A DNA stretch of 64,000 nucleotides from CAZEPJ01 sp964514105. GTDB lineage: Bacteria > Desulfobacterota > Desulfocorpusculales > Desulfocorpusculum. Location: assembly GCA_964514105.1 (NCBI GenBank), contig CAZEPJ010000006.1:31039-95038 (forward strand), read 5' to 3'. Below the pieces are notes generated by a model that searched no databases, was not told the origin of the DNA, and was given only the letters and a program-made list of their open reading frames with translations. The position numbers and the translations under genes were made by a program. This document shows positions 17,313-25,726 of this stretch, piece by piece (the stretch's first letter is position 1; each line of letters opens with the position of its first letter).

Positions 17313-18839
17313 TCAGAGCGGTTCCACGTTCAAGCCGACGCCCCGCCTGCCTGCCCTGCGCATCCCCCAGCGGATCAGGGGAGTGAGGTACCCCAGCAGG
17401 GCGAGGCTCAGGAAGACCACGCAGATGGGCCGCTCGAAGAAGATGGAGAGGCTCCCGCCGGAGATGGTCAGGGCCTGGCGCAGGGAGTTCTCCGCCAACC
17501 TGCCCAGGACCAGCCCCAGGACCAGGGGCACGATGGGGTACTTGAGCTTGGTCATGAGATAGCCCAGGACCCCAAAGCCCACCATCATCCATACGTCGAA
17601 GAGGTTGTTGTTGACCGTGAAGGCGCCCACAGCGGCGAAGATCAAGATGAAATTCAACAGGATGGTGTACGGGACGCGCAGGACCATCACGAAGAACGGG
17701 ATGAGGAAGATGTTCATCAGGACCAGGATGAGATTGCCGATGAACTTGCTGGCGATGAGCCCCCAGACCAGGTCGGCGTTGTTCTGAAACAGCAGGGGTC
17801 CCGGCCGGATCCCCCACATCATGAAGCCCGCCAGCATGACCGCCGTAGTGGGCGACCCTGGGATCCCCAGGGCCAGCAGCGGGGCGAAGCCGCTGATGGA
17901 GGCCGCGTTGTTGGCTGCCTCCGGGGCTGCCACCCCCTCGATGGCCCCTTTGCCGAATCGCTCCGGGCGCTTGGACGAGCGCTTCTCGGCCAGATAGGCG
18001 AGGAACGAGGCCGTCGTGATCCCCCCCGCGGGGATGATCCCCACGAAGAACCCGATCACCCCGCCGCGCAGGATCGCCCAGCGCGACGCGATCCAGTCGG
18101 CCTTGGTGAGAAACACGTCCTTCAGCTGGATCTTCTCCCGGACCACGCCGCCCTCCTCCGGCGTCTCCAGGCTGTTGAAGATCTCGGCCAGGCCGAATAT
18201 GCCGCAGATCACCACCACGAAGTCGATCCCTCCCAGCAGGTGGGGGACGTCGAAGGCGAAGCGGGGCACCCCGCTCACCACATCCAGGCCGATGGTGGCG
18301 ATGAGCAGCCCCACCAGGGTGGACAGGACGACCTTCACGGGATCCCCCCCGCCGAACACGGTGAGGAGGCCGAAGGACATGAGGGCCAGGCCGAAGTACT
18401 CGGCGGGCCCGAAACGCAGGGCGAAATCCGCCAAGGCCGGCGCAAAGCACATCAGGAGCACGACCGACAGCGTGCCCGCGATCCAGGAGCCGATGGCCGC
18501 CACGGAGAGGGCGGCCCCGGCCCGCCCCTTCTGGGCCATGGCATAGCCGTCCAGACACGTCATGACCGTCGAGGATTCCCCGGGGACGTTGATCAAGACG
18601 GACGTGATGGTGCCGCCGTATGCAACCCCATAGTAGATGCCCGCGAACATGATGATGGCCGAGGTGGGGTTGACGTGGAAGGTCAGGGGGAGGAGCAAGG
18701 CGATGGCGGTGGGGGCCCCGATGCCGGGCAGCACGCCGATCATCTGGCCGAAGAAGACGCCTGCCAGGCAGTACGCGATGTTGTGGAGGCTCAGGGCGAT
18801 GCCGAAGCCGGTCATCAGGTTCTGGAGGATGTCGGCCAT
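17313..18839 (-). CDS. tctA: Tripartite tricarboxylate transporter, large membrane subunit TctA
   Basis: A 508-residue integral membrane protein with about 12 hydrophobic segments and the TctA signatures GVLPGIGAPTAIALLLPLTF near the N terminus and FFVGIIPAGGITTASFLAY in the middle. It forms the secondary-active channel of a TTT carboxylate importer with TctB and the periplasmic binder TctC. The order tctC-tctB-tctA, with 10 nt between tctB and tctA, is a standard TTT operon. It is the last gene of the long minus-strand cluster that begins at gntR. Confidence 0.95.
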   Translation of the reverse strand: MADILQNLMTGFGIALSLHNIAYCLAGVFFGQMIGVLPGIGAPTAIALLLPLTFHVNPTSAIIMFAGIYYGVAYGGTITSVLINVPGESSTVMTCLDGYAMAQKGRAGAALSVAAIGSWIAGTLSVVLLMCFAPALADFALRFGPAEYFGLALMSFGLLTVFGGGDPVKVVLSTLVGLLIATIGLDVVSGVPRFAFDVPHLLGGIDFVVVICGIFGLAEIFNSLETPEEGGVVREKIQLKDVFLTKADWIASRWAILRGGVIGFFVGIIPAGGITTASFLAYLAEKRSSKRPERFGKGAIEGVAAPEAANNAASISGFAPLLALGIPGSPTTAVMLAGFMMWGIRPGPLLFQNNADLVWGLIASKFIGNLILVLMNIFLIPFFVMVLRVPYTILLNFILIFAAVGAFTVNNNLFDVWMMVGFGVLGYLMTKLKYPIVPLVLGLVLGRLAENSLRQALTISGGSLSIFFERPICVVFLSLALLGYLTPLIRWGMRRAGRRGVGLNVEPL

Positions 18840-18849
18840 GGGGCCTCCT

Positions 18850-19296
18850 TCACCAGCCCAGCATTCCCTGGGGAATGGGGATCGTCAGCCAATCCCCGAA
18901 CACGTAGTGTATCCCGACGATCACGGCCGCCGTCACCACAAAGCATTGGATCCAGCCGTGATTCCCCAGCGTCCGCATGGTCAGCCCGGTCAGAAGCCCC
19001 AGGCCCACGGAGAACCCCAGAACGGGAAAGAGGAGAAACCCCGGGATGATCAGGGCCAGGAACTTGGCCCCCGCCACGGTCCCGGGCCCGAAGAACCGCC
19101 CGCTCCTGTCGCGCTTGCGGAGCACCTGTGCGAACAGCACGATGCCGCACAGGGAGATCCCGTACCCCAGCAGCCTGGGGAGGAACCCCGGCCCGGGGCC
19201 GTATTGGGAGAAATAGTCAAGCCCCCACGAAAAGACGACGGCGCCCGCCCCCAGGGCCATCACCAAAATGGCAGCGATCAGTTCGCCCAGCCACAT
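18850..19296 (-). CDS. tctB: Tripartite tricarboxylate transporter, small membrane subunit TctB
   Basis: A 148-residue protein with four hydrophobic segments and the typical spacing for TctB; residues 1-25 form the first helix (LIAAILVMALGAGAVVF), followed by FSQYGPGPGFLPRLLG, a well-kept TctB element. Small-subunit sequences are poorly conserved, and the call relies on this plus its place between tctC and tctA. Confidence 0.9.
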   Translation of the reverse strand: MWLGELIAAILVMALGAGAVVFSWGLDYFSQYGPGPGFLPRLLGYGISLCGIVLFAQVLRKRDRSGRFFGPGTVAGAKFLALIIPGFLLFPVLGFSVGLGLLTGLTMRTLGNHGWIQCFVVTAAVIVGIHYVFGDWLTIPIPQGMLGW

Positions 19297-19375
19297 GCTC
19301 GCCCCTCGCGTGGCACCCGGCGGGACCCCGCCCCCTCCATGGGGCAGAGGCCGGAGGCCCCGCCTTCGGCCTCGA

Positions 19376-20380
19376 CTACTTGATCAGGCCCAGTTCGGTG
19401 AGGATCCCCTTGAACGTGGTCTCGCTTTCCGCGACCATGGCGGCGAACTCCTTGCTGCTCAGCCATGCAGGGGCCAGCATGTACTTGTCCAGATACTCGC
19501 TCTTGAACCGGGGCGACTCGAACATCTTCTTGAACATCCCCTCGTAATACGAGGCCGCCTCGGGGGGAATTCCGGGCGGGGCTGCGATCCCCCGGAAGAA
19601 CTTGAAGGTCACGTTGAACCCCTTTTCTTTGAAGGTGGGGACGTCCTTGAAGCCATCGGAGCGGCTCTCCCGGGCCACCGCCACGGGACGGACCATCTTG
19701 GCATCGTACTGGGGGACGAACTCGCTCGGGTTGGCCCAGATCATCTCCACGTGCCCCCCCAGCAGGGCCGTGATGCACTCCCCTCCGCTGTTGAAGGGCA
19801 CGTACCGAAGCTTGATGCCCGCGGCCCTTTCCATCAGCCGGTTGCACATCTGGTCTTCCTGCCCCGTCGCCGTGCCGCCGATGGTCATGGCGCCGTCCTT
19901 CTCCTTGGCCTTGGCAATGATCTCCTCCACGGTCTTCAGAGGGGAGTCCGCCTTCACCACGATGAACTGATCGTCGTTGGCCAGTCCGCAGATCATGGTG
20001 AGATCCCGGTACGTGGCCGCGGCCTTCCCCGCAGTCAACGGGGCCGCCACCTGGCCGGAGATGAACGTGTGGAGCATGAGGGCGTTTCCCTTGGCCTGGG
20101 CCACGCTGGTGGTCCCGATGGTGCTCCCGCCGCCGGCCTGGTTGTTGACGATGATCGGCACAGGGCACAGGTTCTCCTCCTTGATGATGTTCACCATGGT
20201 CCTGGCGAATACGTCGCTTCCCCCCCCGGGGGCGTACGGGACCACGAACTGGATGGGCTTGTCCGGCTTCCACTGGGCCGCCGCCGGGGTCGCCTGACCC
20301 GCGGCAAGGACCCACAGGCCGGCCGCCACCACAGACCCGACCCGGAAGAGAGACCGTACAGCCGTTCTCGTCGCTTCCAT
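19376..20380 (-). CDS. tctC: TTT-family periplasmic substrate-binding protein TctC (Bug family)
   Basis: A 334-residue exported protein. The signal peptide ends near residue 35 (VLAAGQATPAAAQ), followed by the Bug/TctC hallmark KPIQFVVPYAPGGGSDVFAR and the second ligand-binding loop around NNQAGGGSTIGT. Family members bind carboxylates such as citrate, dicarboxylates, aromatic acids or sulfonated acids; the ligand cannot be read from sequence. It lies 33 bp after the CooS-like gene, so uptake and redox genes are likely on one transcript. Confidence 0.93.
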   Translation of the reverse strand: MEATRTAVRSLFRVGSVVAAGLWVLAAGQATPAAAQWKPDKPIQFVVPYAPGGGSDVFARTMVNIIKEENLCPVPIIVNNQAGGGSTIGTTSVAQAKGNALMLHTFISGQVAAPLTAGKAAATYRDLTMICGLANDDQFIVVKADSPLKTVEEIIAKAKEKDGAMTIGGTATGQEDQMCNRLMERAAGIKLRYVPFNSGGECITALLGGHVEMIWANPSEFVPQYDAKMVRPVAVARESRSDGFKDVPTFKEKGFNVTFKFFRGIAAPPGIPPEAASYYEGMFKKMFESPRFKSEYLDKYMLAPAWLSSKEFAAMVAESETTFKGILTELGLIK

Positions 20381-20413
20381 GTCTGCCCTCCTTGACTCAT
20401 GATAGGGTTCTTG

Positions 20414-22138
20414 TCACTCCCAGGACTTGCCGGACATCCCGGGACCCGCGTATCCGGCCAGGGCCCGCATCACGGTTCGGGCCTTGGTCAGGGCGTCCGT
20501 CTTTCTGTCGGTGGACACGTGCAGCCCGGCCCCGAATGTCTCGGCCAGGAAGCCCGACAGGGCCGCGACGACCTCGGGGCTCCCCACCACCGGGAGGCCG
20601 GGCCAGAAATAGGTGGAGACGCCCATGGCCACTGCCGCCAGGGCATCGGCCACCTCGCCGCTCCGATTGGCCTCGCAGAAGACCGCCATCACGGGCAGCG
20701 CCTTTAACGGTTTGCGGGCGGCCTCGCTCAGGGCCGCGAGAAAAGCTGCACCCCCACCATTCTCACCGCTCCCCAGGTCCAGGACGGCCGGAACGCCCTT
20801 GCCCAGCGAGCCCAGTACCGCCTCCAGGGCCGCCCCGCAGTGCCTGCTGCGCTCCGCCGGGTTCAGGAGGCCGTACTTGCCGAGCCCCACGCTGGCCTCC
20901 CCGGTGGAAAGGCACAGGACATCGCCCTTGAGCAGCTCCGTGGCCATGGCGAGCATCTCGTTGTCCTGGGGCAACTTGACGTTGTTGCTTCCGCCCAGGA
21001 GGACGACCCCCTTGATCTTCCCCGCCCTGAGGGCCTTGGCGATCTTGGCCCCGTCCAGGCTCTCCGCCGAGAACCCCATGACGGCGGGCGCCATGGCCTC
21101 GGGGACGTCCCTGGGGATCCTCCGTCGGAGGTCGTGGGCCCGCCCGGCCTTCTCCACGATACCCCTGGCCAGGGCCTCCAGGCTTTTCTCCGGCATCAAT
21201 CCTTCGGTCTCCACCACCTGCACCTGCCAGTCCTTGGCCAGCCGGGCCAGGGAAGGATTCACGAACTGATCCGCGGCCACCAGCACGTCCACGGCACCGG
21301 TCAAAAGGGCGATCTCCTGGGATCCGTAGTTGGTCACCGGGGCGAACGAGAACGGGGGGATCAAGGGGTCCGTGCACAGGCCCAGGACGCGGACCCTCTT
21401 CTTGTCGGCCTCGAGGGCGACTTGCTGTTTGAGGACCGGTGAGACGCGGCCTGCCAGGAGGATGGTGGGGACGTCGCCCGCCAGGAGCCCCAGCCCCACG
21501 CTCAACGCGGTCGGCTTCACATCCCCGAACACGGCCCGCTTCAGTTCTCCCTGCAGCCGCTGGGCCATGCTCCCCAAGAGGGCGGCCTTCACGGCCCACA
21601 GCAGGGTCTCTCCGACCCCCGTCATCCCCCCCTCCACCTTCTGAGCCGCCTTGAACAGATCCCGGCCCAATCCCTCCGGGCACACCCCAGCGGCGCGCCA
21701 CGCCTCGACCATGGCCTTGGGAAACAGCTTGAGGAGTTTGGCGTTCCCGTCGGTGAGAAGTCGCGCCAGGTCCGCGGCAGCCTGATCGGCCCGCCCTTTT
21801 CTCTTGGGTTTCATCTGCCCCGTGGTCACGACCCGGGCGAGGTCGCTGACCTGGTCCAGTGCGGCCAGGGTTCCCTTGACCGCCAGCCGCAGCAGGGTCT
21901 GGGCCGCGAGGATGTCCTTGTCCTTTCCGCAGACTCCCTTCTTGTCCGCGTCCTTGAAGGGATGGGCGATGCAAGGTCCCTGGAGGCAGTCGCGGCAGCT
22001 CAGCCCCGCCTCGCAGAACCCGCATTCCGGAAGCTGGGCCTCGAATCGATCCCAGATCAGGGCGTGGCCCTCCTCCGCGGCCCTGGGCAGGAAATGCTCC
22101 ACGCTCGTGTCCAAGCTCTTTTTCTGGATGAACTCCAT
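20414..22138 (-). CDS. CooS-family (CODH-like) Fe-S protein lacking Ni-Fe-S active-site ligands
   Basis: A 574-residue homologue of the anaerobic carbon monoxide dehydrogenase catalytic subunit (usually about 630). Cys48, 51, 56 and 70 match the B-cluster ligands of CooS-II in spacing and number; Cys39 of the D-cluster pair is kept but its partner position 47 is Ser. Five of the six C-cluster ligand positions appear replaced: His by Arg231, and Cys by Phe292 (ADQFVNPS), Ser384 (GGSNN), Glu414 (STGEAS) and Gly458 (LGSGEN). Cys255 may keep the sixth. The fold is still recognisable (ELLKGDVLCL; QEIALLTGAVDVLV). CO oxidation seems unlikely; electron transfer or a new cofactor is possible. ATG at 22138 follows AAGGAG. 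Confidence 0.82.
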   Translation of the reverse strand: MEFIQKKSLDTSVEHFLPRAAEEGHALIWDRFEAQLPECGFCEAGLSCRDCLQGPCIAHPFKDADKKGVCGKDKDILAAQTLLRLAVKGTLAALDQVSDLARVVTTGQMKPKRKGRADQAAADLARLLTDGNAKLLKLFPKAMVEAWRAAGVCPEGLGRDLFKAAQKVEGGMTGVGETLLWAVKAALLGSMAQRLQGELKRAVFGDVKPTALSVGLGLLAGDVPTILLAGRVSPVLKQQVALEADKKRVRVLGLCTDPLIPPFSFAPVTNYGSQEIALLTGAVDVLVAADQFVNPSLARLAKDWQVQVVETEGLMPEKSLEALARGIVEKAGRAHDLRRRIPRDVPEAMAPAVMGFSAESLDGAKIAKALRAGKIKGVVLLGGSNNVKLPQDNEMLAMATELLKGDVLCLSTGEASVGLGKYGLLNPAERSRHCGAALEAVLGSLGKGVPAVLDLGSGENGGGAAFLAALSEAARKPLKALPVMAVFCEANRSGEVADALAAVAMGVSTYFWPGLPVVGSPEVVAALSGFLAETFGAGLHVSTDRKTDALTKARTVMRALAGYAGPGMSGKSWE

Positions 22139-22227
22139 CTCGCTCTCCTTTCCGGCGCGTATGGTCTCCTCGACTGGCGGGGCAGGCGCCCTGGATCGGC
22201 CGCCGTCTGGGTTCCGCAGGCGCTCCG

Positions 22228-22680
22228 TCAGAACGCCTTCTTCCGGTAGTCCTTTCGCTGGACCACGGAGATGGCCTGGGTGGGACACACCTCCGCGCAG
22301 ATGGGATACCCCATGTTGCGGCACCGATCGCACTTGACGGCGAGCTTCAATGCGGAAGAGGGATTGATGATGCCGAAGGGGCAAACCATGACGCACATCC
22401 AACAGGCGATGCACGTGGGCTCGTGGACGTACACGAGCCCGGTCTCCGGGTCCCGGCGCATGGTCCCGTTGGGACAGGCCTCCAGGCACGGCGCGTTCTC
22501 GCAGTGCCGACACTGCAGCGCCAGGTTCCCGCCCTCCACAAAGACGCGCGGCATGGGTTGCGGCGTTTCGTTGATGGCCTGGTACAGCTCCTTGGACACG
22601 GAGGCGATCTCCGTCGCGCACCACAGCTCGCACTGGTGGCAACCCGTGCACCTCGACTTGTCGACCATCAGAACGTTCAC
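22228..22680 (-). CDS. CooF-like polyferredoxin, four [4Fe-4S] sites
   Basis: A 150-residue electron-transfer protein with 16 cysteines in four groups: 11/14/17/21, 57/60/65/69, 90/93/96/100 and 117/120/128/132, the layout of CooF, HycB and related subunits. In CODH loci CooF carries electrons from CooS to a hydrogenase or an oxidoreductase. It lies between the CooS-like gene (89 bp downstream) and the FAD oxidoreductase (47 bp upstream), reproducing the known cooS-cooF-FNOR arrangement. Whether its partner actually feeds it electrons is uncertain, because the CooS homologue lacks the usual catalytic site. Confidence 0.92.
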   Translation of the reverse strand: MNVLMVDKSRCTGCHQCELWCATEIASVSKELYQAINETPQPMPRVFVEGGNLALQCRHCENAPCLEACPNGTMRRDPETGLVYVHEPTCIACWMCVMVCPFGIINPSSALKLAVKCDRCRNMGYPICAEVCPTQAISVVQRKDYRKKAF

Positions 22681-22727
22681 CTTGACCTCCTCAAGGGGCG
22701 CCCGCGGGCGGCCGGCGGGGACCGGGG

Positions 22728-24041
22728 TCAGACCCCCGTGTCCATGAGTTCCTTGTACTCGGGTTCCGGGAATCGATCCGCGTTGCGCCGGATCAGGGGC
22801 AGGATGTCCAGAAAGCTCAGTCGCTCGCCCATGAGCACGGGCACGAAATCGCTCACGTCCACCTGACGCTGCAGCAACATGGAGAAGAGGCCGGCCTTCT
22901 GGGTGCGCCCCACCAGGATGGCCCCGATGATGCGCCCGTTGCGCAGGACCAGCTTCCGATAGATCTCCCGGGTCCGGCGCTTGATCTCCCGGATGTCGTC
23001 TCCCGGCTGTGCGTTGACGTGGTCGTCCGCCCGGGTGACGCCCATGGAGATGGCCGGAATGCCGATGAAATTGCCGATGGAGTTCCGACGGTACGAGCCG
23101 CCGTAGGCGACCCGCCGCCCTCCCATGTTGAGGCCGGCCACGCGACCCTGCTCAGCGGCGCAGGGCCAGATGGCGTTGAGGAAGGGACGGTCTCGGGCGA
23201 TGTCATGGGTTTCGGCCACATCCCCTGCGGCATAGATGTCCTTGGCGCTGGTCATCATGCGCTCGTTGACCCGGATCCCGCCCATGGCCCCCATCTCCAG
23301 GCCCGCCGCCTCAGCCAGCTCGGCCGCGGGCTTGACGCCCACGGCCACCACCACCATGTCGCACGCGATGGTGCCTGCGTCGGTCTCCACCCCCGTGACG
23401 TGCCCGTTGCCCGTGAAGCGGACAGCCCGTTCCGCCGTCCGCACGCGGACCCCCATCTCCCCGATGCGCCGCTCGACAATGGCCGCCGCATCGGCGTCGA
23501 AGACCGTGGGGAGCACGTGGCCCATCTGCTCCAAGAGGACGACCTCCTCGAGGCCGCGGCGTCTGAGGCTGATGGCCGCCTCCACCCCGATGCTCCCCGC
23601 CCCGATGACCACGGCCCGGGTGGCCTTCATCCGATAAATCCGCTCGGCATCGGCCATGGTCTTCAGCGGCGAGATCCCCTTCTTGTCGACCCCCGGGATC
23701 TTGGGCAGGATGGGATGTCCTCCCGTGGCCAGGAGGAGTTTGTCGAAAGGGTAGGTCTTCCCGTCGGCGGCCACGGCGCACCGGCACTGCGGTCGGATCG
23801 CCTCCACCCGCACCCCCAGGTGGGCCGTCACGTTGTGGATCTCGAAGAAGTCGGCCGACCGGAAGTTGAGCAGCGGCTTGGAGAGCTCCTCGGCCACGTA
23901 GTAGGGAAGGAGAACCCGGGAGAACAGGGGGGTCTCCTCGTCGCTGAACAGGTCGATTTCGCACTGCCTGTCCAGCGTTCGAATGGCCTCCACGGCGCTG
24001 ATGGCCGCGGCGCTTCCACCCACGATCACGTGTCGCATCAT
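22728..24041 (-). CDS. FAD-dependent NAD(P)H oxidoreductase of the CODH-associated (FNOR) type
   Basis: A 437-residue pyridine nucleotide-disulfide family flavoprotein. The FAD motif RHVIVGGSAAAISAVEAI starts at residue 3, the NAD(P) motif is VVIGAGSIGVEAAISL near residue 150, and the second FAD motif is DIYAAGDVAE near 275. A C-terminal domain of about 110 residues follows. Genes of this type next to cooS and cooF are thought to pass electrons between ferredoxin and NAD(P). The ATG at 24041 follows GAGGAAGGAG; a second ATG directly follows it. Located 45 bp after protein D. Confidence 0.88.
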   Translation of the reverse strand: MMRHVIVGGSAAAISAVEAIRTLDRQCEIDLFSDEETPLFSRVLLPYYVAEELSKPLLNFRSADFFEIHNVTAHLGVRVEAIRPQCRCAVAADGKTYPFDKLLLATGGHPILPKIPGVDKKGISPLKTMADAERIYRMKATRAVVIGAGSIGVEAAISLRRRGLEEVVLLEQMGHVLPTVFDADAAAIVERRIGEMGVRVRTAERAVRFTGNGHVTGVETDAGTIACDMVVVAVGVKPAAELAEAAGLEMGAMGGIRVNERMMTSAKDIYAAGDVAETHDIARDRPFLNAIWPCAAEQGRVAGLNMGGRRVAYGGSYRRNSIGNFIGIPAISMGVTRADDHVNAQPGDDIREIKRRTREIYRKLVLRNGRIIGAILVGRTQKAGLFSMLLQRQVDVSDFVPVLMGERLSFLDILPLIRRNADRFPEPEYKELMDTGV

Positions 24042-24086
24042 CGTCTCCTTCCTCAGCTGGCCCCGGCTCCGCACCCGGCGCGGCCG

Positions 24087-24734
24087 TCAGTACAGGCTGT
24101 GCACCATGTACCGGGGCAAGGCCTCTTTGAGCAATTGGGCCCCGCGGGTGAGGTTGTAGTTCCCGCAGGTGCAGGCCTTGGCCATCTCCAGCACGGCCTC
24201 CTCGATGGTCCGGCGCCCCCGCTTGATGTCCCGGATCAGCTTGCGCACCAGGTCCGACGAGATCATGGCATGGCCGCACATGGTGACGGTCTTGAGGATC
24301 TCGTAGTCCGGCAGCCTCTCGGTCCTCCCCCAGGTGCCCAGGGAGTACTCCAGGGAATGGATGGGGCCCAGCCCTGCCTCCTCCATGCACTGCTGCACCA
24401 CGTCCGTCACCCCGGAGATGATCACCGAGATCCCCGGACGGTTCTCCTTGAGGTCCTTGAGCAAGGCGACGATCTTCTCCCGGTTGTCGAAGGTGCACTG
24501 GACGATGGTCCCGTCTGTCACATGGCTCAGGATGTCGTCCATGGTGGTGTTGTAGATGTTGCCCGTCTTCATGTCGCCCAAGTTGATGGGGCCGTGCTTG
24601 TAGCAGATGCTCAGGAACTTCTGAGTCTTGGGGGCAGAGCCCTTCTTGTTCACCCCCGTGGCCGGGCAGCCCAGGACCACGAAGTCCTCCTTCAGGCTCT
24701 GCAGGTCCCCCCTGCGGTGCAGGCTGTGCGTCAT
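24087..24734 (-). CDS. Conserved protein of unknown function (protein D)
   Basis: I do not know a function for this 215-residue protein. It opens MTHSLHRRGDLQSLKEDFVV and contains several cysteines, two in motifs shared with its paralogue at 28389-29045: CGHAMIS (Cys153) and CTCGNYN (Cys188, Cys190). Other shared stretches are GSAPK, NxGD and YSLGTWGRTERLP-like text. The shared Cys/His motifs could bind a metal or cluster. Both copies lie directly downstream of an E-type Fe-S protein, so D and E probably act together. GGAGG precedes the ATG. Confidence 0.8.
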   Translation of the reverse strand: MTHSLHRRGDLQSLKEDFVVLGCPATGVNKKGSAPKTQKFLSICYKHGPINLGDMKTGNIYNTTMDDILSHVTDGTIVQCTFDNREKIVALLKDLKENRPGISVIISGVTDVVQQCMEEAGLGPIHSLEYSLGTWGRTERLPDYEILKTVTMCGHAMISSDLVRKLIRDIKRGRRTIEEAVLEMAKACTCGNYNLTRGAQLLKEALPRYMVHSLY

Positions 24735-24885
24735 GGCGCGCCTCCGTCAGTCTGGATGATCTCGCAAGAAGTCAGCAAGTGCCCTCTTTCGTCGTCTTGC
24801 CGAAACACGGAATCCAGTGTTTTCATTTGGTTGAATGATCCCTGGACCCCGGTTTCCCCCGGGTGGACGGCTTCTTGCAACACCG
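24735..24885 (-). other. 151-bp gap between protein E and protein D with a small hairpin
   Basis: This is the longest gap inside the gntR-tctA gene set. AAACAC (24822-24817, minus strand) pairs with GTGTTT (24808-24803) around an 8-nt loop. No promoter or U-run is obvious, so transcription probably reads through; an RNA processing or differential-expression role is possible but unproven. Confidence 0.35.
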
Positions 24886-25647
24886 TCAGCCTTCGTCGTC
24901 GTAGAACTTGAACCGGGGCTCCCCCAGCCCCAGGTTGTTCTTGCTATTGATGGAATACCAGAAACCCTCTTGCTCCAGCACGGCCTGGATGGGGACCTCC
25001 CCTCGTGGCGTGACCTTGGTGATCACCTCCACGGTGAAGACCGTCTCCACCTCCCCCGAGACCCTCTTGAGGACCGCCAGCAGGGGAGCCAGGTTCTCCA
25101 GCTTGCACTTGCCCTCGATGATGGCCGAGGTGGCCTTCTCGTTGAGAACGTCGTCCCGGAGCTTCCCCCTCTCCCGGTCGGCCATGAAGTGGGTCACGGG
25201 GTTCTCGTCGGCGAACTCGTAGCCCAGGTCCGCCTCGGCGATGGCCATGGCCACTTTCTCCACGTCCCGGAAGTACGCCCCCACCCCGGGACGTCCCATC
25301 TCGATGCCCACACCCACCTCGCCCGGCCGAAAGGTCCCCTTGACGTCGTTGGTCTTCATCTCCTCGGTCCCTCTCCCCGGGACCTGGGAGCCTGCGAACT
25401 CAATGAAGGGGTTGCTGAGGATGGCCCGGACCTCCCGGGGCCACGGCTCGCCGGGTTGAAACAGGGCGTTGACCGGGCAGACGTTGGCCCGCAGGCACAT
25501 GCCGCAGTCGGTGCATGCCTCCTGGTCGATCTCCACGTAGATCCTGCCGGGGATCTTCTCGTGCCGGGAGAAGGAGTGGATCCTCCCCATGGGGCAGTAC
25601 GGGAAACAACGTTTGCACGCGATGCATTTATCTTTGTCGACCTTCAT
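24886..25647 (-). CDS. Two-[4Fe-4S] ferredoxin-domain protein with unknown C-terminal domain (protein E)
   Basis: A 253-residue cytoplasmic protein. Residues 1-60 form a bacterial-ferredoxin-like domain: Cys8/11/14/18 and Cys45/48/51/57, the last group with an unusual five-residue step before the final Cys. Residues 65-253 are a domain I cannot name, marked by VPGRGTEEMKTNDVKG, MGRPGVGAYFRDVEKVAMA and NPVTHFMAD. A paralogue with the same domain order lies at 29042-29857. It is the second gene after gntR and is followed by protein D. The start at 25647 has AAGGAGGG upstream. Confidence 0.83.
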   Translation of the reverse strand: MKVDKDKCIACKRCFPYCPMGRIHSFSRHEKIPGRIYVEIDQEACTDCGMCLRANVCPVNALFQPGEPWPREVRAILSNPFIEFAGSQVPGRGTEEMKTNDVKGTFRPGEVGVGIEMGRPGVGAYFRDVEKVAMAIAEADLGYEFADENPVTHFMADRERGKLRDDVLNEKATSAIIEGKCKLENLAPLLAVLKRVSGEVETVFTVEVITKVTPRGEVPIQAVLEQEGFWYSINSKNNLGLGEPRFKFYDDEG

Positions 25648-25726
25648 CCGGCCCTCCTTCTGGATCGCACTCCACGGGCTTCCCATTCGCCGTCTGGGGC
25701 CGCACCGGCCCGCGCCTCTCGATCTC

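Noticed and set aside
20414..22138. Calling this gene an active CO dehydrogenase (cooS)
   Set aside because: Five of six C-cluster ligand positions appear replaced, so the plain annotation would mislead.
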